In this document: positions 1-5,659 of the stretch, in pieces
Numbering within the stretch: position 1 is the first letter of the stretch
Layout of the letters: each line of letters opens with the position of its first letter
Source: CADEEN01 sp031379365
GTDB taxonomy: Bacteria > Pseudomonadota > Gammaproteobacteria > Burkholderiales > Burkholderiaceae_C
Assembly (NCBI GenBank): GCA_031379365.1
Contig: JANNFB010000199.1
Coordinates: 1 to 7,021, forward strand
Length of the DNA stretch: 7,021 bases
Reading direction: 5' to 3'
The notes under the pieces: model-generated
What the model was told of the DNA's origin: nothing
Databases searched by the model: none
The model's input: the letters and a program-made list of their open reading frames with translations, nothing else
Translations under genes and position numbers: made by a program

Positions 1-1042
1 TTTCGGCATGGGCGAAGGGCAGGGCGATGCGGGCTTCGAGAACGGCCGGGTCGCTGGCGTCGCGGCCGGCCAGTTCGGTCCAGGACACCAGCGCCAGGCC
101 GGGCTGTTTCTGTGCCGACGAGGCCCAGCCGAAACCGAGCAGGGCCTTGTTGGCGTGCAGGCTGTTCAGGCGCACGCGCTCGAGCAGGCGGCGCGCATCT
201 TCGGGGCGTTGGTCCTGCAGCGCGGCCACGCCCAGGGCGAGGTTGGCGCGGTCGCGCAGGCTGCGCTGTTCTTCGGTGGTGGCCGGGGCGCGTCCGATCT
301 CGTCGAGCACGGCAGTGCCGCGGGCGCTGTCGCCGCTCTTGACCAGGGCCACGCCGAGATTGAAGCGGGCGAAGGGGCTGGCGACCTTGGCCTGCGCAGC
401 CATCGGACCCAGCACGGCTGCCGCCGCGGCGAAGTCGCCACGGGCCATCAGCAATTGCGCCTGCAGCAAGCCACGCTCTTCGACCAGGGCTGCGGGCAAC
501 TTGCCCTCGATGCGTGCCAGCGCCGCCTCGGCCTGGCTGTTGAAGCCGCGCTGGTAGCGGATCTTGGCGAGATAGAACCAGGCCCGGTCGCGCACCGAGG
601 GTGGCGCGCCTTTCTCGATCAGGGAAGCAAAGATCTGACCGGCTTCGTTGTGCACGCCGTAGGAGAGCAGCAGGCCGCCGCGCAACACTTCGGCTTCATC
701 GCCGTGGGGCGCCAGACGGTTGAAGTGCTGCGAGGTCATCAGCCCGGTGATGGCACTGAAGTGCTTGTCCTGGAAGAAATTGAAGAGGGTGTCGCCATAG
801 TGCAGGGCCTTGACCTGCTGCGCTTCGACCGAGGTCGACATGCCCTTGGCGCGCGGCACATCGGTGGCTGCGTCAACCTGGGCGGAAACGTGGATCGGCG
901 CCACCATGGTCAGTGCGCCGGCAACCAGCAGCGCGAAGGCCGGCCCAAGCGAACGCCGCGGATCCGGCTTCGCCGGTCCGCTAGCGTTGCCCCCTCGAAG
1001 GGGAGCGGCGCAGCCGCTGCGGGGGTGGTCCACTACTGCCAT
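1..1042 (-). CDS. Exported TPR-like repeat protein (3' end outside window)
   Basis: About 347 codons are visible, with no stop before the left edge. I translated this frame by hand. It starts at ATG 1042 or at GTG 1033, which overlaps the previous stop as TAGTG and has AAGG 10 nt upstream. Residues 5-30 come from a palindromic repeat; then FALLVAGALTMVAPIHVSAQ gives a signal-peptide core with cleavage near residue 55. The mature part is helical with TPR/Sel1-style pairs: RDRAWFYLAKIRYQRGFNSQ (151-170), VEERGLLQAQLLMARGDFAA (187-206), PFARFNLGVALVKSGDSARG (223-242), RDRANLALGVAALQDQRPED (263-282) and ANKALLGFGWASSAQKQPGL (297-316). The A-x-x-x-L-G and G-D/Q-x-x-x-A spacings are typical of tetratricopeptide repeats, which bind partner proteins. 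Last visible gene of the operon; a periplasmic scaffold is the likely role. Overlaps the upstream gene by 10 nt (ATG) or 1 nt (GTG). Confidence 0.85.
   Translation of the reverse strand, partial: MAVVDHPRSGCAAPLRGGNASGPAKPDPRRSLGPAFALLVAGALTMVAPIHVSAQVDAATDVPRAKGMSTSVEAQQVKALHYGDTLFNFFQDKHFSAITGLMTSQHFNRLAPHGDEAEVLRGGLLLSYGVHNEAGQIFASLIEKGAPPSVRDRAWFYLAKIRYQRGFNSQAEAALARIEGKLPAALVEERGLLQAQLLMARGDFAAAAAVLGPMAAQAKVASPFARFNLGVALVKSGDSARGTAVLDEIGRAPATTEEQRSLRDRANLALGVAALQDQRPEDARRLLERVRLNSLHANKALLGFGWASSAQKQPGLALVSWTELAGRDASDPAVLEARIALPFAHAE
955..1030. repeat. Palindromic dispersed repeat, copy 1 (short form, 76 bp)
   Basis: Three small hairpins stand side by side on the plus strand: CCGGC-TTC-GCCGG (964-976), CCCCT-CGA-AGGGG (991-1003) and AGCGGC-GCA-GCCGCT (1004-1018). 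The left 39 bases (955-993) match 2974-3012 with three differences. The right 30 bases (1001-1030) match 3044-3073 with four differences. The whole unit lies inside the 5' coding part of the TPR-like gene and encodes its residues 5-30. It looks like a REP-type element of the sort scattered in Rubrivivax/Leptothrix-like genomes; that link is from memory. The arms could also fold in the mRNA at the 202-residue-protein/TPR junction. Confidence 0.85.
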
Positions 1043-1641
1043 ACCTTGACGTCGAACTCGGGCTGCAGCTTGCCGGTCGAGTCCTTGATGCGCAGCTCGA
1101 CATAGCCAGCGCCCGTGCCCTTGTCGAACTTGATCGTTGCGCCGCGCTTGTAGTCACGCTCGTGCGGCCCTTTGCCGGTGAAGAAGGCGACGATCTCGTG
1201 GCTGCCGCTCTTGAGGTTGCCGACAAAGACGCGCTGCACACCGCCGCGGTGCAAGGCCTGCACTTCCATCGGTGTGTAGAGGTGGTTGGCCACCAACTTG
1301 TCGTCGAGCTTGATCTGCACCGAGTCGAGTTCGAACAGCTTGCCCACGTCCATCGAGATGAACAGCGCCACTTGCGTACTGGCCGGGAACAGCAGTTCCT
1401 CCTCCAACACCAGCAGGTCGCGGTTGAGCTTGATGACGTCACTCTTGGCCTGCTGCACGCGCTCATCGAGGCCGCTCGGCGCGACCGCGACCGCGGCGCT
1501 GCTGGGGGCCGCCGGGGCGGGCAGGGCGGTGGGCGCCGCGGCGACGGGAGTCGCCGCGGCTGCGGTGCTTGGCTGCGCAGCCACCAGACCGGTCAGGGCC
1601 GACAGTGCGGCGGCGGCCAGGAAGTGAGTGAAGGGTCGCAT
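1033..1641 (-). CDS. Exported protein with Ala/Pro linker, coiled coil and beta-rich C-terminal domain
   Basis: Predicted 202 residues. Residues 1-22 (MRPFTHFLAAAALSALTG, then VAAQ) are a signal peptide. Residues about 24-56 are a low-complexity Ala/Pro/Thr linker. Residues about 57-85 (LDERVQQAKSDVIKLNRDLL, then LEEEL) form a short helix with coiled-coil spacing. The rest is beta-rich: STQVALFISMDVGKLFELDS, KLDDKLVANHLYT, GGVQRVFVGNLKSGSHEIVA and a final strand VKVWQ. The GNLKSGSHEIVAFFTGKG segment resembles carbohydrate-binding or PEGA-like Ig folds. The Ala/Pro linker could cause pipelines to label it dihydrolipoamide acetyltransferase; there is no lipoyl or catalytic motif to support that. 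The ATG at 1641 is chosen for its signal peptide and TGAGG 9 nt upstream; the frame is open to 2214 only inside the DUF3570 gene. Likely a periplasmic stalk or adaptor. I do not recognise a named family. Confidence 0.82.
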   Translation of the reverse strand: MRPFTHFLAAAALSALTGLVAAQPSTAAAATPVAAAPTALPAPAAPSSAAVAVAPSGLDERVQQAKSDVIKLNRDLLVLEEELLFPASTQVALFISMDVGKLFELDSVQIKLDDKLVANHLYTPMEVQALHRGGVQRVFVGNLKSGSHEIVAFFTGKGPHERDYKRGATIKFDKGTGAGYVELRIKDSTGKLQPEFDVKVWQ

Positions 1642-1650
1642 GGGGCGTGG

Positions 1651-1655
1651 CCTCA
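1651..1655 (-). promoter_or_regulatory. Ribosome-binding site TGAGG formed from the upstream stop codon (202-residue protein)
   Basis: Same arrangement as at 3591-3595: the DUF3570 stop TGA is part of TGAGG, 9 nt before the ATG at 1641. The identical 11-nt stop-to-start gap at two junctions of one operon supports both starts. Confidence 0.55.
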
Positions 1656-2771
1656 GTAAGTGGCAGTCAGGTAGAGCTGCAGCACGGCAGCGCGCAGCGA
1701 GTAGGGCGTGCCGGTGCGGATGTCGCTGTAGTTCTTGTATTTGAGGTTGTAGAGCTCGACGCCTGCGTTGGCCTTCAGGTCGTACTGGCCCGGCTGCTTC
1801 TTCCAGTCGAAGCTCACCTTCCCGCCGATGACCACGTTGTCGAAGTTGGACAACTGACGGTTGCGGGAAACGTAGGTTGTCTCGCTCTGTGCGTTGTCGC
1901 TGTAAAACAGCGCTGCGGTCTGGGTGTAATAGCGCACGTAGGCGTCGGCCAGGAAGGACTCGCCGAGGTAGCGGCTGTAGCCGCCTTCGACGGTGTGGGC
2001 CTTGATGTCCCAGTTGTCCCAGTAGTAGCGGTACTCGGCGCGCACCGCGTCGCGGTCGCCCAGGTTGCCGATGGTGCGGAACTTGAAGGCTCGGGAAGAG
2101 CGGGTGCGTGGATGGCGCTCTGGCACAGCGGCGCCGAAGACACGCGCCACACGGTAGGTGTTGCCCAGGTAGCCAGTGTCGGCAATCGCCTCGACGTTGA
2201 CGCTGGCAACCCACTTGGGTGTCAGGATCTGGGTCACGCCGACCCGGTATTGCCAGTGCGTGGCCTGATCCTTGAAGCTGCTGTCGCCGGTCTTGGTGAC
2301 GTCGTCCGCAGCCCGGCCGAAGCCGACGTTCACGGTGGTCATGCCGCCGAAGGTTTCCTGCGCGATGTCGAGCGAAAGGCTGCGCGTGCTGTAGTCAGGC
2401 TCCTTGCTGGCACCGACGGCCAGCGTGATGAGCGAGTCGCGGACGGCGTAGTCGACGGCCAGGCCGAAGTCGTTGCGGTTCTCCTTGTAGGGGCTGGCCG
2501 TGGTCACGACATCGATCGAGGCATTGCTCACCGCATCGAGGTAGTAGGTGCCCGTGAGCGAGATCTTGTCGGCAATGCTCTTGCGCACCAGCAGGGCCGG
2601 GCCGTAGGCCTTGACGCCGCCGCCGTTGTAGGTGTGCACCATGGCCTCGGCGCGGTCTTCCGGCAGTTGCACGGCGCGCGCCGCGCCGGTGGCGAAGACG
2701 CCGCCCAGCAGGCCCGCCAGCGCCGCAAGCAGGCGCGCGTTGACGCGTGCTTCCGACTTACTTGCAGCCAC
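1653..2771 (-). CDS. DUF3570 family predicted outer-membrane protein
   Basis: Predicted 372 residues from a GTG at 2771. This start is chosen because a full AAGGAGG lies 5 nt upstream and translation then gives a clean signal peptide: basic start, LLAALAGLLGG core, cleavage near AARA (residue 33). The frame stays open to 3062, but that extension is only the out-of-frame reading of the DUF4266 gene. DUF3570 hallmarks are GVKAYGPALLVRKSIADK (52-69), TGTYYLDAVSNASIDVVTTA (73-92), SKEPDYSTRSLSLDIAQ (122-138), FGGMTTVNVGF (141-151) and YRYYWDNWDIKAHTVEGGY (247-265). Alternating aromatic strands and a C-terminal Tyr (LTATY) indicate a large beta-barrel. It overlaps the DUF4266 gene by 14 nt, so the pair is tightly coupled. 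Biochemical role unknown; probable outer-membrane partner of the DUF4266 lipoprotein. Confidence 0.9.
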   Translation of the reverse strand: MAASKSEARVNARLLAALAGLLGGVFATGAARAVQLPEDRAEAMVHTYNGGGVKAYGPALLVRKSIADKISLTGTYYLDAVSNASIDVVTTASPYKENRNDFGLAVDYAVRDSLITLAVGASKEPDYSTRSLSLDIAQETFGGMTTVNVGFGRAADDVTKTGDSSFKDQATHWQYRVGVTQILTPKWVASVNVEAIADTGYLGNTYRVARVFGAAVPERHPRTRSSRAFKFRTIGNLGDRDAVRAEYRYYWDNWDIKAHTVEGGYSRYLGESFLADAYVRYYTQTAALFYSDNAQSETTYVSRNRQLSNFDNVVIGGKVSFDWKKQPGQYDLKANAGVELYNLKYKNYSDIRTGTPYSLRAAVLQLYLTATY

Positions 2772-3078
2772 AGCCGCCTCCTTGCACACCCGTGGCGCCG
2801 CGTGCGGCTTCGCGAATGTCGCGCACATGCTCACTGTGCTTGGCGGCCAGAGAGTCGCGGTTGAAACGCATGATCGGATCGGACAGGCCTTCCCGCTCGT
2901 AAGGCTTGACCCAGGGCTGGGGCACCGCGCAACCACCGAGCAGGCCGGCGAGCAGCGAGACGACCAAGCAACCGCCGCGGATCCGGCTCCGCCGGTCCGC
3001 TGGCGCTGCCCCATGGCGCGGAAGGCGCCCTTCGGTCGCCCGGGGGAGCGGCGAAGCCGCAACGGGGGTGATCGTCAT
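2758..3078 (-). CDS. DUF4266 family lipoprotein with Gly-Cys C-terminal tail
   Basis: Predicted 106 residues from the ATG at 3078, which overlaps the preceding TGA by one base (TGATG); a GTG at 3081 is an alternative. The hydrophobic stretch CLVVSLLAGLLGGC holds a lipobox with Cys50, giving a mature lipoprotein of about 57 residues. PWVKPYEREGLSDPIMRF follows, the typical DUF4266 opening, then an EH element (HSEHVRDIREA) and a tail ending GGGCGCK. Family members, from memory, usually end in a similar Gly-rich CGC tail, often with Asn last. Residues 2-35 are encoded by a palindromic dispersed repeat, making an unusually long, basic N-terminal region ahead of the hydrophobic core. DUF4266 and DUF3570 genes are commonly neighbours, as here. 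The role is unknown; the CGC tail suggests metal, cofactor or disulfide chemistry, which the adjacent TlpA-type protein could serve. The last 14 bases overlap the next gene. Confidence 0.85.
   Translation of the reverse strand: MTITPVAASPLPRATEGRLPRHGAAPADRRSRIRGGCLVVSLLAGLLGGCAVPQPWVKPYEREGLSDPIMRFNRDSLAAKHSEHVRDIREAARGATGVQGGGCGCK
2777..2783 (-). promoter_or_regulatory. Strong Shine-Dalgarno (AAGGAGG) fixing the DUF3570 start
   Basis: A seven-base match to the anti-Shine-Dalgarno lies 5 nt before the GTG at 2771. It sits inside the last codons of the DUF4266 gene, where the same bases form part of the Gln-Gly-Gly-Gly codons of its tail. It is the best ribosome-binding site I see in the window and decides the DUF3570 start. 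Confidence 0.85.
2974..3073. repeat. Palindromic dispersed repeat, copy 2 (long form, 100 bp)
   Basis: Same orientation as copy 1 and the same outer hairpins: CCGGC-TCC-GCCGG (2983-2995) and GCGGC-GAA-GCCGC (3048-3060). The centre is longer and different: instead of the CCCCT/AGGGG stem it carries GAAGG-CGC-CCTTC (3021-3033). It begins 5 bases inside the DUF4266 gene, right after the TlpA-type gene stop, and encodes residues 2-35 of the DUF4266 lipoprotein in a different reading frame from copy 1. The reading remains open through all of it. Confidence 0.85.
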
Positions 3079-3581
3079 CACTCTTTCAGCAGGCTGCGCA
3101 CCTGCTCCTCGTAGGTCTTCTCGACACCGTCGCGATAGCCACGGTGGATGAAGCGGACGCGGCCGTCGCGGTCGACCAGCAGCGTGGCCGGCATGGCGCT
3201 CATGTCGTAGACCCGGCTGACTTTCTTGTCGGTGTCGAGCAGGACAGGGAAGCGCACGCCGAGCTTGGCCGCCAGGTCGGCCGCCGCGCGCGGGTCGTCG
3301 TCGATGTTCACGCCCAGCAACACGAAGCCGGTGGAGCGGTACTTGTCATAGATGCGGTTGAGGTGCGGCATCTCCTGCCGACACGGGCCGCACCAGGTGG
3401 CCCAGAAGTTGATCATCACGACCTGGCCGCGTTGCTCCTGCAGGCGCAGGTTGGGACCGGCCACGCTCTTGAGCGTGAAGTCGGGCGCAGCGCTCGACAG
3501 CTGGACCGAGGCCTGGGCACTGGCGATCGTGCCGGCCAGCAGCAGGGGCAGGCACCATCGTGTGGTCACGGCGAGGTTCAT
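3078..3581 (-). CDS. TlpA-family thiol-disulfide oxidoreductase (thioredoxin-like, exported)
   Basis: Predicted 167-residue protein. The N-terminus MNLAVTTRWCLPLLLAGTIA with AQA near residues 22-24 is a signal peptide, so the product is periplasmic. The thioredoxin fold is clear: APDFTLKSVAG (32-42), VVMINFWATWCGPC (54-67) with active-site Cys64 and Cys67, EMPHLNRIY, VLLGVNIDDD, FPVLLDTDKKV, the cis-proline in SAMPATLLVD (Pro131), and GRVRFIHRGY. Family members (TlpA, ResA, CcmG-like) reduce disulfides in exported proteins, often keeping apo-cytochrome cysteines ready for haem attachment. Here it sits among two haem proteins and a Cys-tailed lipoprotein, so a dedicated reductase for these partners is a reasonable inference. 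The ATG has TGAGG 9 nt upstream, made from the preceding stop codon. Its own stop overlaps the next start. Confidence 0.93.
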   Translation of the reverse strand: MNLAVTTRWCLPLLLAGTIASAQASVQLSSAAPDFTLKSVAGPNLRLQEQRGQVVMINFWATWCGPCRQEMPHLNRIYDKYRSTGFVLLGVNIDDDPRAAADLAAKLGVRFPVLLDTDKKVSRVYDMSAMPATLLVDRDGRVRFIHRGYRDGVEKTYEEQVRSLLKE

Positions 3582-3590
3582 GTCGGAGCG

Positions 3591-3595
3591 CCTCA
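3591..3595 (-). promoter_or_regulatory. Ribosome-binding site TGAGG formed from the upstream stop codon (TlpA-type gene)
   Basis: The TGA stop of the small barrel gene doubles as the first bases of TGAGG, which lies 9 nt before the ATG at 3581. This ties termination of one gene to initiation of the next and supports that start. Confidence 0.55.
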
Positions 3596-4234
3596 GAAGT
3601 AGTAGGTGAAGCCGCCGGTCAGCTCGAGGTTGTGCGTGCTCTGGCGCTTGCCGAGCAGGTCGAGCGAGAAGACGTGGTCGCGCATGTCGAACTGCACCGC
3701 GGCGCGGTCAGTCAACAATAGCCGACCCCCCAGGCCGAAGCTGATGGTCTGGCTGCGTTGCTCATTGAAGCGCGTGCTGCCGACGCCGGCGACCAGGTAG
3801 ATCGCCGTAGCCTTGGCGCGCTTGGCGGTCGGGAAGACTTCGCCCGGCAGCAGGTTGTAGCCGGCCGAGACGCTGTAGTAGCTCAGCTTCTCCTTGTCGC
3901 TCACAAAGATGCCGCCGGGCAGGATCTGGCGAAACGCTTCGTCGCTGACCTTGGACTGGCCCAGGGTGGCTTCGACGAACCAGTCTTCCGTGATGTGGTA
4001 ACCCAGGCGGCCACCGACGACGGCTGCGGCGCCGAAGTTCTGCGTCGCGTAGGTGCCGGCGAAGAGGCCGACGGCGATGTCCTTGGAGGGGAACTTGGGC
4101 AACTTGATGTCGCGGCGCTCGACCTCGGGCACCACGACCTGGTTGGCGTCGGGCCGAGTGCTTGTTTGTGCGAAGGCGCTGCTGTTGCCGAGCAGCGCCA
4201 GAGTGGTCAGGCCGGCCAGGGTGATCTTGTTCAT
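3593..4234 (-). CDS. Small outer-membrane beta-barrel protein
   Basis: Predicted 213-residue protein. The signal peptide MNKITLAGLTTLALLGNSSA ends near AFAQ (residue 23). A short charged linker follows, with PEVERRDIKLPKFPSKD at 36-52. Then come amphipathic strands: VGLFAGTYATQNFG, GGRLGYHITEDWFVEATLG, YYSVSAGYNLLPGEVF, AIYLVAGVGSTRF, and a last strand ending in FTYYF with terminal Phe. The YNLLPGEVF and FGLGGRLLLTDR segments match my memory of the Myxococcus-type outer-membrane barrel domain family (NCBIfam label outer membrane beta-barrel domain). Length fits an eight-strand barrel. It lies 23 nt after the SH3-barrel gene, and the two share the barrel style, so they may work as a pair or have arisen by duplication. 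Only a weak purine-rich stretch precedes the ATG. Function unknown; structural or channel roles are both possible. Confidence 0.83.
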   Translation of the reverse strand: MNKITLAGLTTLALLGNSSAFAQTSTRPDANQVVVPEVERRDIKLPKFPSKDIAVGLFAGTYATQNFGAAAVVGGRLGYHITEDWFVEATLGQSKVSDEAFRQILPGGIFVSDKEKLSYYSVSAGYNLLPGEVFPTAKRAKATAIYLVAGVGSTRFNEQRSQTISFGLGGRLLLTDRAAVQFDMRDHVFSLDLLGKRQSTHNLELTGGFTYYF

Positions 4235-4257
4235 GTTGTCGGCTCGCTCGAGAGAGG

Positions 4258-5034
4258 TCAGAAGAAGAAGGACACGCCGGCCGTGGCAGCGCGGTACTCC
4301 GTGCTGCGTTGGTCGGAGACAAAGGCGGTGTAGATCGCCCAGTCGGCACGCAGCACGAATCGTTCCGACAAGTAGTAGCGTGCGCCGACGATGGCGTGGG
4401 CCAGCTTGGCGTCGGTGGCGGTGGCGCCGACCAGGCTCTGGTTGGGGAAGTTCTGGAACTTGCCGAGACCGACACCAAAGAAGGGCGACAGCCGCTTGTC
4501 GCTCCAGGGCTCGCTGTGCAGCGACACGTGCCAGAAATTGGTGCCGGAGAAGACGCCTTGAACTTGACCCAGGTTGCCTTCGATCGACAGGGTGTCGCTC
4601 AGCTTGTAGCTGGCGTAGAGCTTCAATATCGGCTCGGACTTGAAGCGGCCCCAGGCGCCGCCCATCTGAACGCGCCGCGCCAGGTAGTCATCGAGCGCGA
4701 TGTCGCGGAAGGTCTTGCTGCTGCCGGCCACGGTCAGCGTGGTTTCGAGCTGCGCGCGATGGACCCAGCCAACCTGTCCAGCCTCGGCGCGCACCTTGTA
4801 CCAGTCGGTGTGGCGCAACTCGACCACCACGGCCTGGCCGCGCGCGACGACGAAGAACACCGGGTAGCCGCGGCCCGGGCCGGTGCGCATCTCTAGAAAA
4901 GGGTCGGCAACCGTCAATCGTTCACTAACGACGCTGTCGCTGGCCGCGGCCGTTTGCGCTTGGGCCGGAAACGCCAGCGCCGCCAGCCAAAAAACGGCGG
5001 TGATGAGGCGAGAGAGAGTCGTTGTTGTTGTCAT
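4258..5034 (-). CDS. SH3-like domain plus outer-membrane beta-barrel protein
   Basis: Predicted 258-residue exported protein. The ATG at 5034 gives MTTTTTLSRLITAVF and a signal peptide ending near AQA. A GTG at 5052 overlaps the previous stop (GTGA) and would add six residues; it has a purine-rich AGGAAG 12 nt upstream, so it cannot be excluded. Residues about 38-98 form a bacterial SH3-like fold: LEMRTGPGRGYPV, a VARGQ turn, then WYKVRAEAGQVGWVHRAQLE. This RTGPG/GWVH pattern is common in periplasmic SH3 domains that touch peptidoglycan or peptides. Residues about 130-258 alternate polar and hydrophobic positions with GVGLGKFQNF and GARYYLSERFVLRADW and end in SFFF; a terminal Phe is the usual BAM recognition residue. 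The barrel resembles the small Myxococcus-type outer-membrane barrel family, as does the next gene. Likely an outer-membrane protein with a periplasmic SH3 arm. Specific function unknown. Confidence 0.82.
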   Translation of the reverse strand: MTTTTTLSRLITAVFWLAALAFPAQAQTAAASDSVVSERLTVADPFLEMRTGPGRGYPVFFVVARGQAVVVELRHTDWYKVRAEAGQVGWVHRAQLETTLTVAGSSKTFRDIALDDYLARRVQMGGAWGRFKSEPILKLYASYKLSDTLSIEGNLGQVQGVFSGTNFWHVSLHSEPWSDKRLSPFFGVGLGKFQNFPNQSLVGATATDAKLAHAIVGARYYLSERFVLRADWAIYTAFVSDQRSTEYRAATAGVSFFF

Positions 5035-5048
5035 TCGTATCGCTGCCG

Positions 5049-5657
5049 TCACTGGCTGTTGCAGCTTCCTGTGGCCGGATCTGGCGGTGTGAACATGCTG
5101 TTGGCGGCGCTGCTGAACTCGTCTTGCCCCTGCGGCATCGGTCGCCCGATCCAGTAGGCGATCAACTTGGCGTTGGCGTCGTTCTGATCAGCAAAGATCA
5201 CGCCACCCCCGTGCAGCACGTTCAGCGTCAGCGGCTTGGTCAGCATCCGGCTTTGCAGCGGTGCGCCGATGACCGAGGAGCCTTGCGACGAATAGAAGTT
5301 CTTGTACATGTCGTTGGTGCGAACGACTTCCGGCGTGTTGGCGGGGTTGGACAAGTCCACCACTTGGGCGCTCTGAACCAGGCGGAGTGCGCCCCCGGTG
5401 CCGGTGATGTTGTCGTGGCAGCCCGACGAGGCGCAGGTGTTGGTCGAGATCGCGCCACCCTGGTTGATCTGCAATCGCGCCAACAGGACCGGATTGATGC
5501 ACTTCTGGAAGTACAGGAAGGAAAGCTTTTGCCCGCCAGTGGCGGGCGGGTTCAGCACGGAGGGCGGGTTGCCCAGCGGGTTGCCATCCCCGCCGCCGCA
5601 ACCCGACAAAAGGGCAGCGACCAGCGCTGCCGAAGAGAGCGTTTTGAGTTTCACCAT
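5049..5657 (-). CDS. Lipoprotein with a single CX4CH haem-like site (cytochrome-c-like domain)
   Basis: Predicted 202-residue lipoprotein. The ATG at 5657 gives MVKLKTLSSA, a hydrophobic stretch and a lipobox LLSGC with Cys20 as the lipidation site; a Gly/Pro-rich linker follows. In-frame ATGs at 5672 and 5687 would put extra residues before a normal signal peptide, so I reject them. The domain runs from FLYFQKCINPVLL (about 47-59) through CASSGCH (75-81) and GGALRL to SRMLTKPL, LHGGG (148-152) and AYWIGRPMPQG (168-178). This order resembles small cytochrome-c domains, including the C-terminal unit of the upstream gene. The site is CX4CH, not CXXCH; such sites bind haem in some multihaem cytochromes, but binding here is inferred. 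Other cysteines are 53 and 199. It starts 2 nt after the upstream stop, so translational coupling is likely. Probable role: electron-transfer partner of the upstream cytochrome, anchored in a membrane. Confidence 0.8.
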   Translation of the reverse strand: MVKLKTLSSAALVAALLSGCGGGDGNPLGNPPSVLNPPATGGQKLSFLYFQKCINPVLLARLQINQGGAISTNTCASSGCHDNITGTGGALRLVQSAQVVDLSNPANTPEVVRTNDMYKNFYSSQGSSVIGAPLQSRMLTKPLTLNVLHGGGVIFADQNDANAKLIAYWIGRPMPQGQDEFSSAANSMFTPPDPATGSCNSQ

Positions 5658-5659
5658 CG

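Noticed and set aside
991..1018. GC-rich hairpins as a rho-independent terminator
   Set aside because: The stems are short, lie inside coding sequence, have no following T-run on either strand, and recur as part of a dispersed repeat.
8..1105. Long plus-strand open frame of 365 codons
   Set aside because: It is antisense to the TPR-like gene and the end of the 202-residue protein gene. The minus frame has a signal peptide, helical repeats and operon spacing; the plus translation is low-complexity Gly/Ala/Gln/Arg with no recognisable motif.
1642..2214. Upstream extension of the 202-residue protein frame
   Set aside because: It overlaps the well-supported DUF3570 gene completely, its translation is Arg/His/Pro-rich, and the ATG at 1641 begins a clear signal peptide with a ribosome-binding site.
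1647..2864. Plus-strand open frame of 405 codons
   Set aside because: Shadow of the DUF3570 gene in high-GC sequence; Val/Ala/Gly/Asp-rich with no domain, and no plus-strand ribosome-binding site that I could see.
2772..3062. N-terminal extension of the DUF3570 gene by 97 codons
   Set aside because: This is the alternate-frame reading of the DUF4266 gene and repeat copy 2. The GTG at 2771 has AAGGAGG at ideal spacing and a signal peptide directly after it.
955..3073. Two repeat copies as a CRISPR array or composite-transposon ends
   Set aside because: Only two degenerate copies about 2 kb apart in the same orientation, with ordinary operon genes between them, no regular spacers, no transposase and no target duplication that I can see.
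3762..4478. Minus-strand frame of 238 codons across the two barrel genes
   Set aside because: Out-of-frame reading of both barrels; Arg/Pro/Ser-rich and incompatible with the barrel strands and signal peptide in the true frames.
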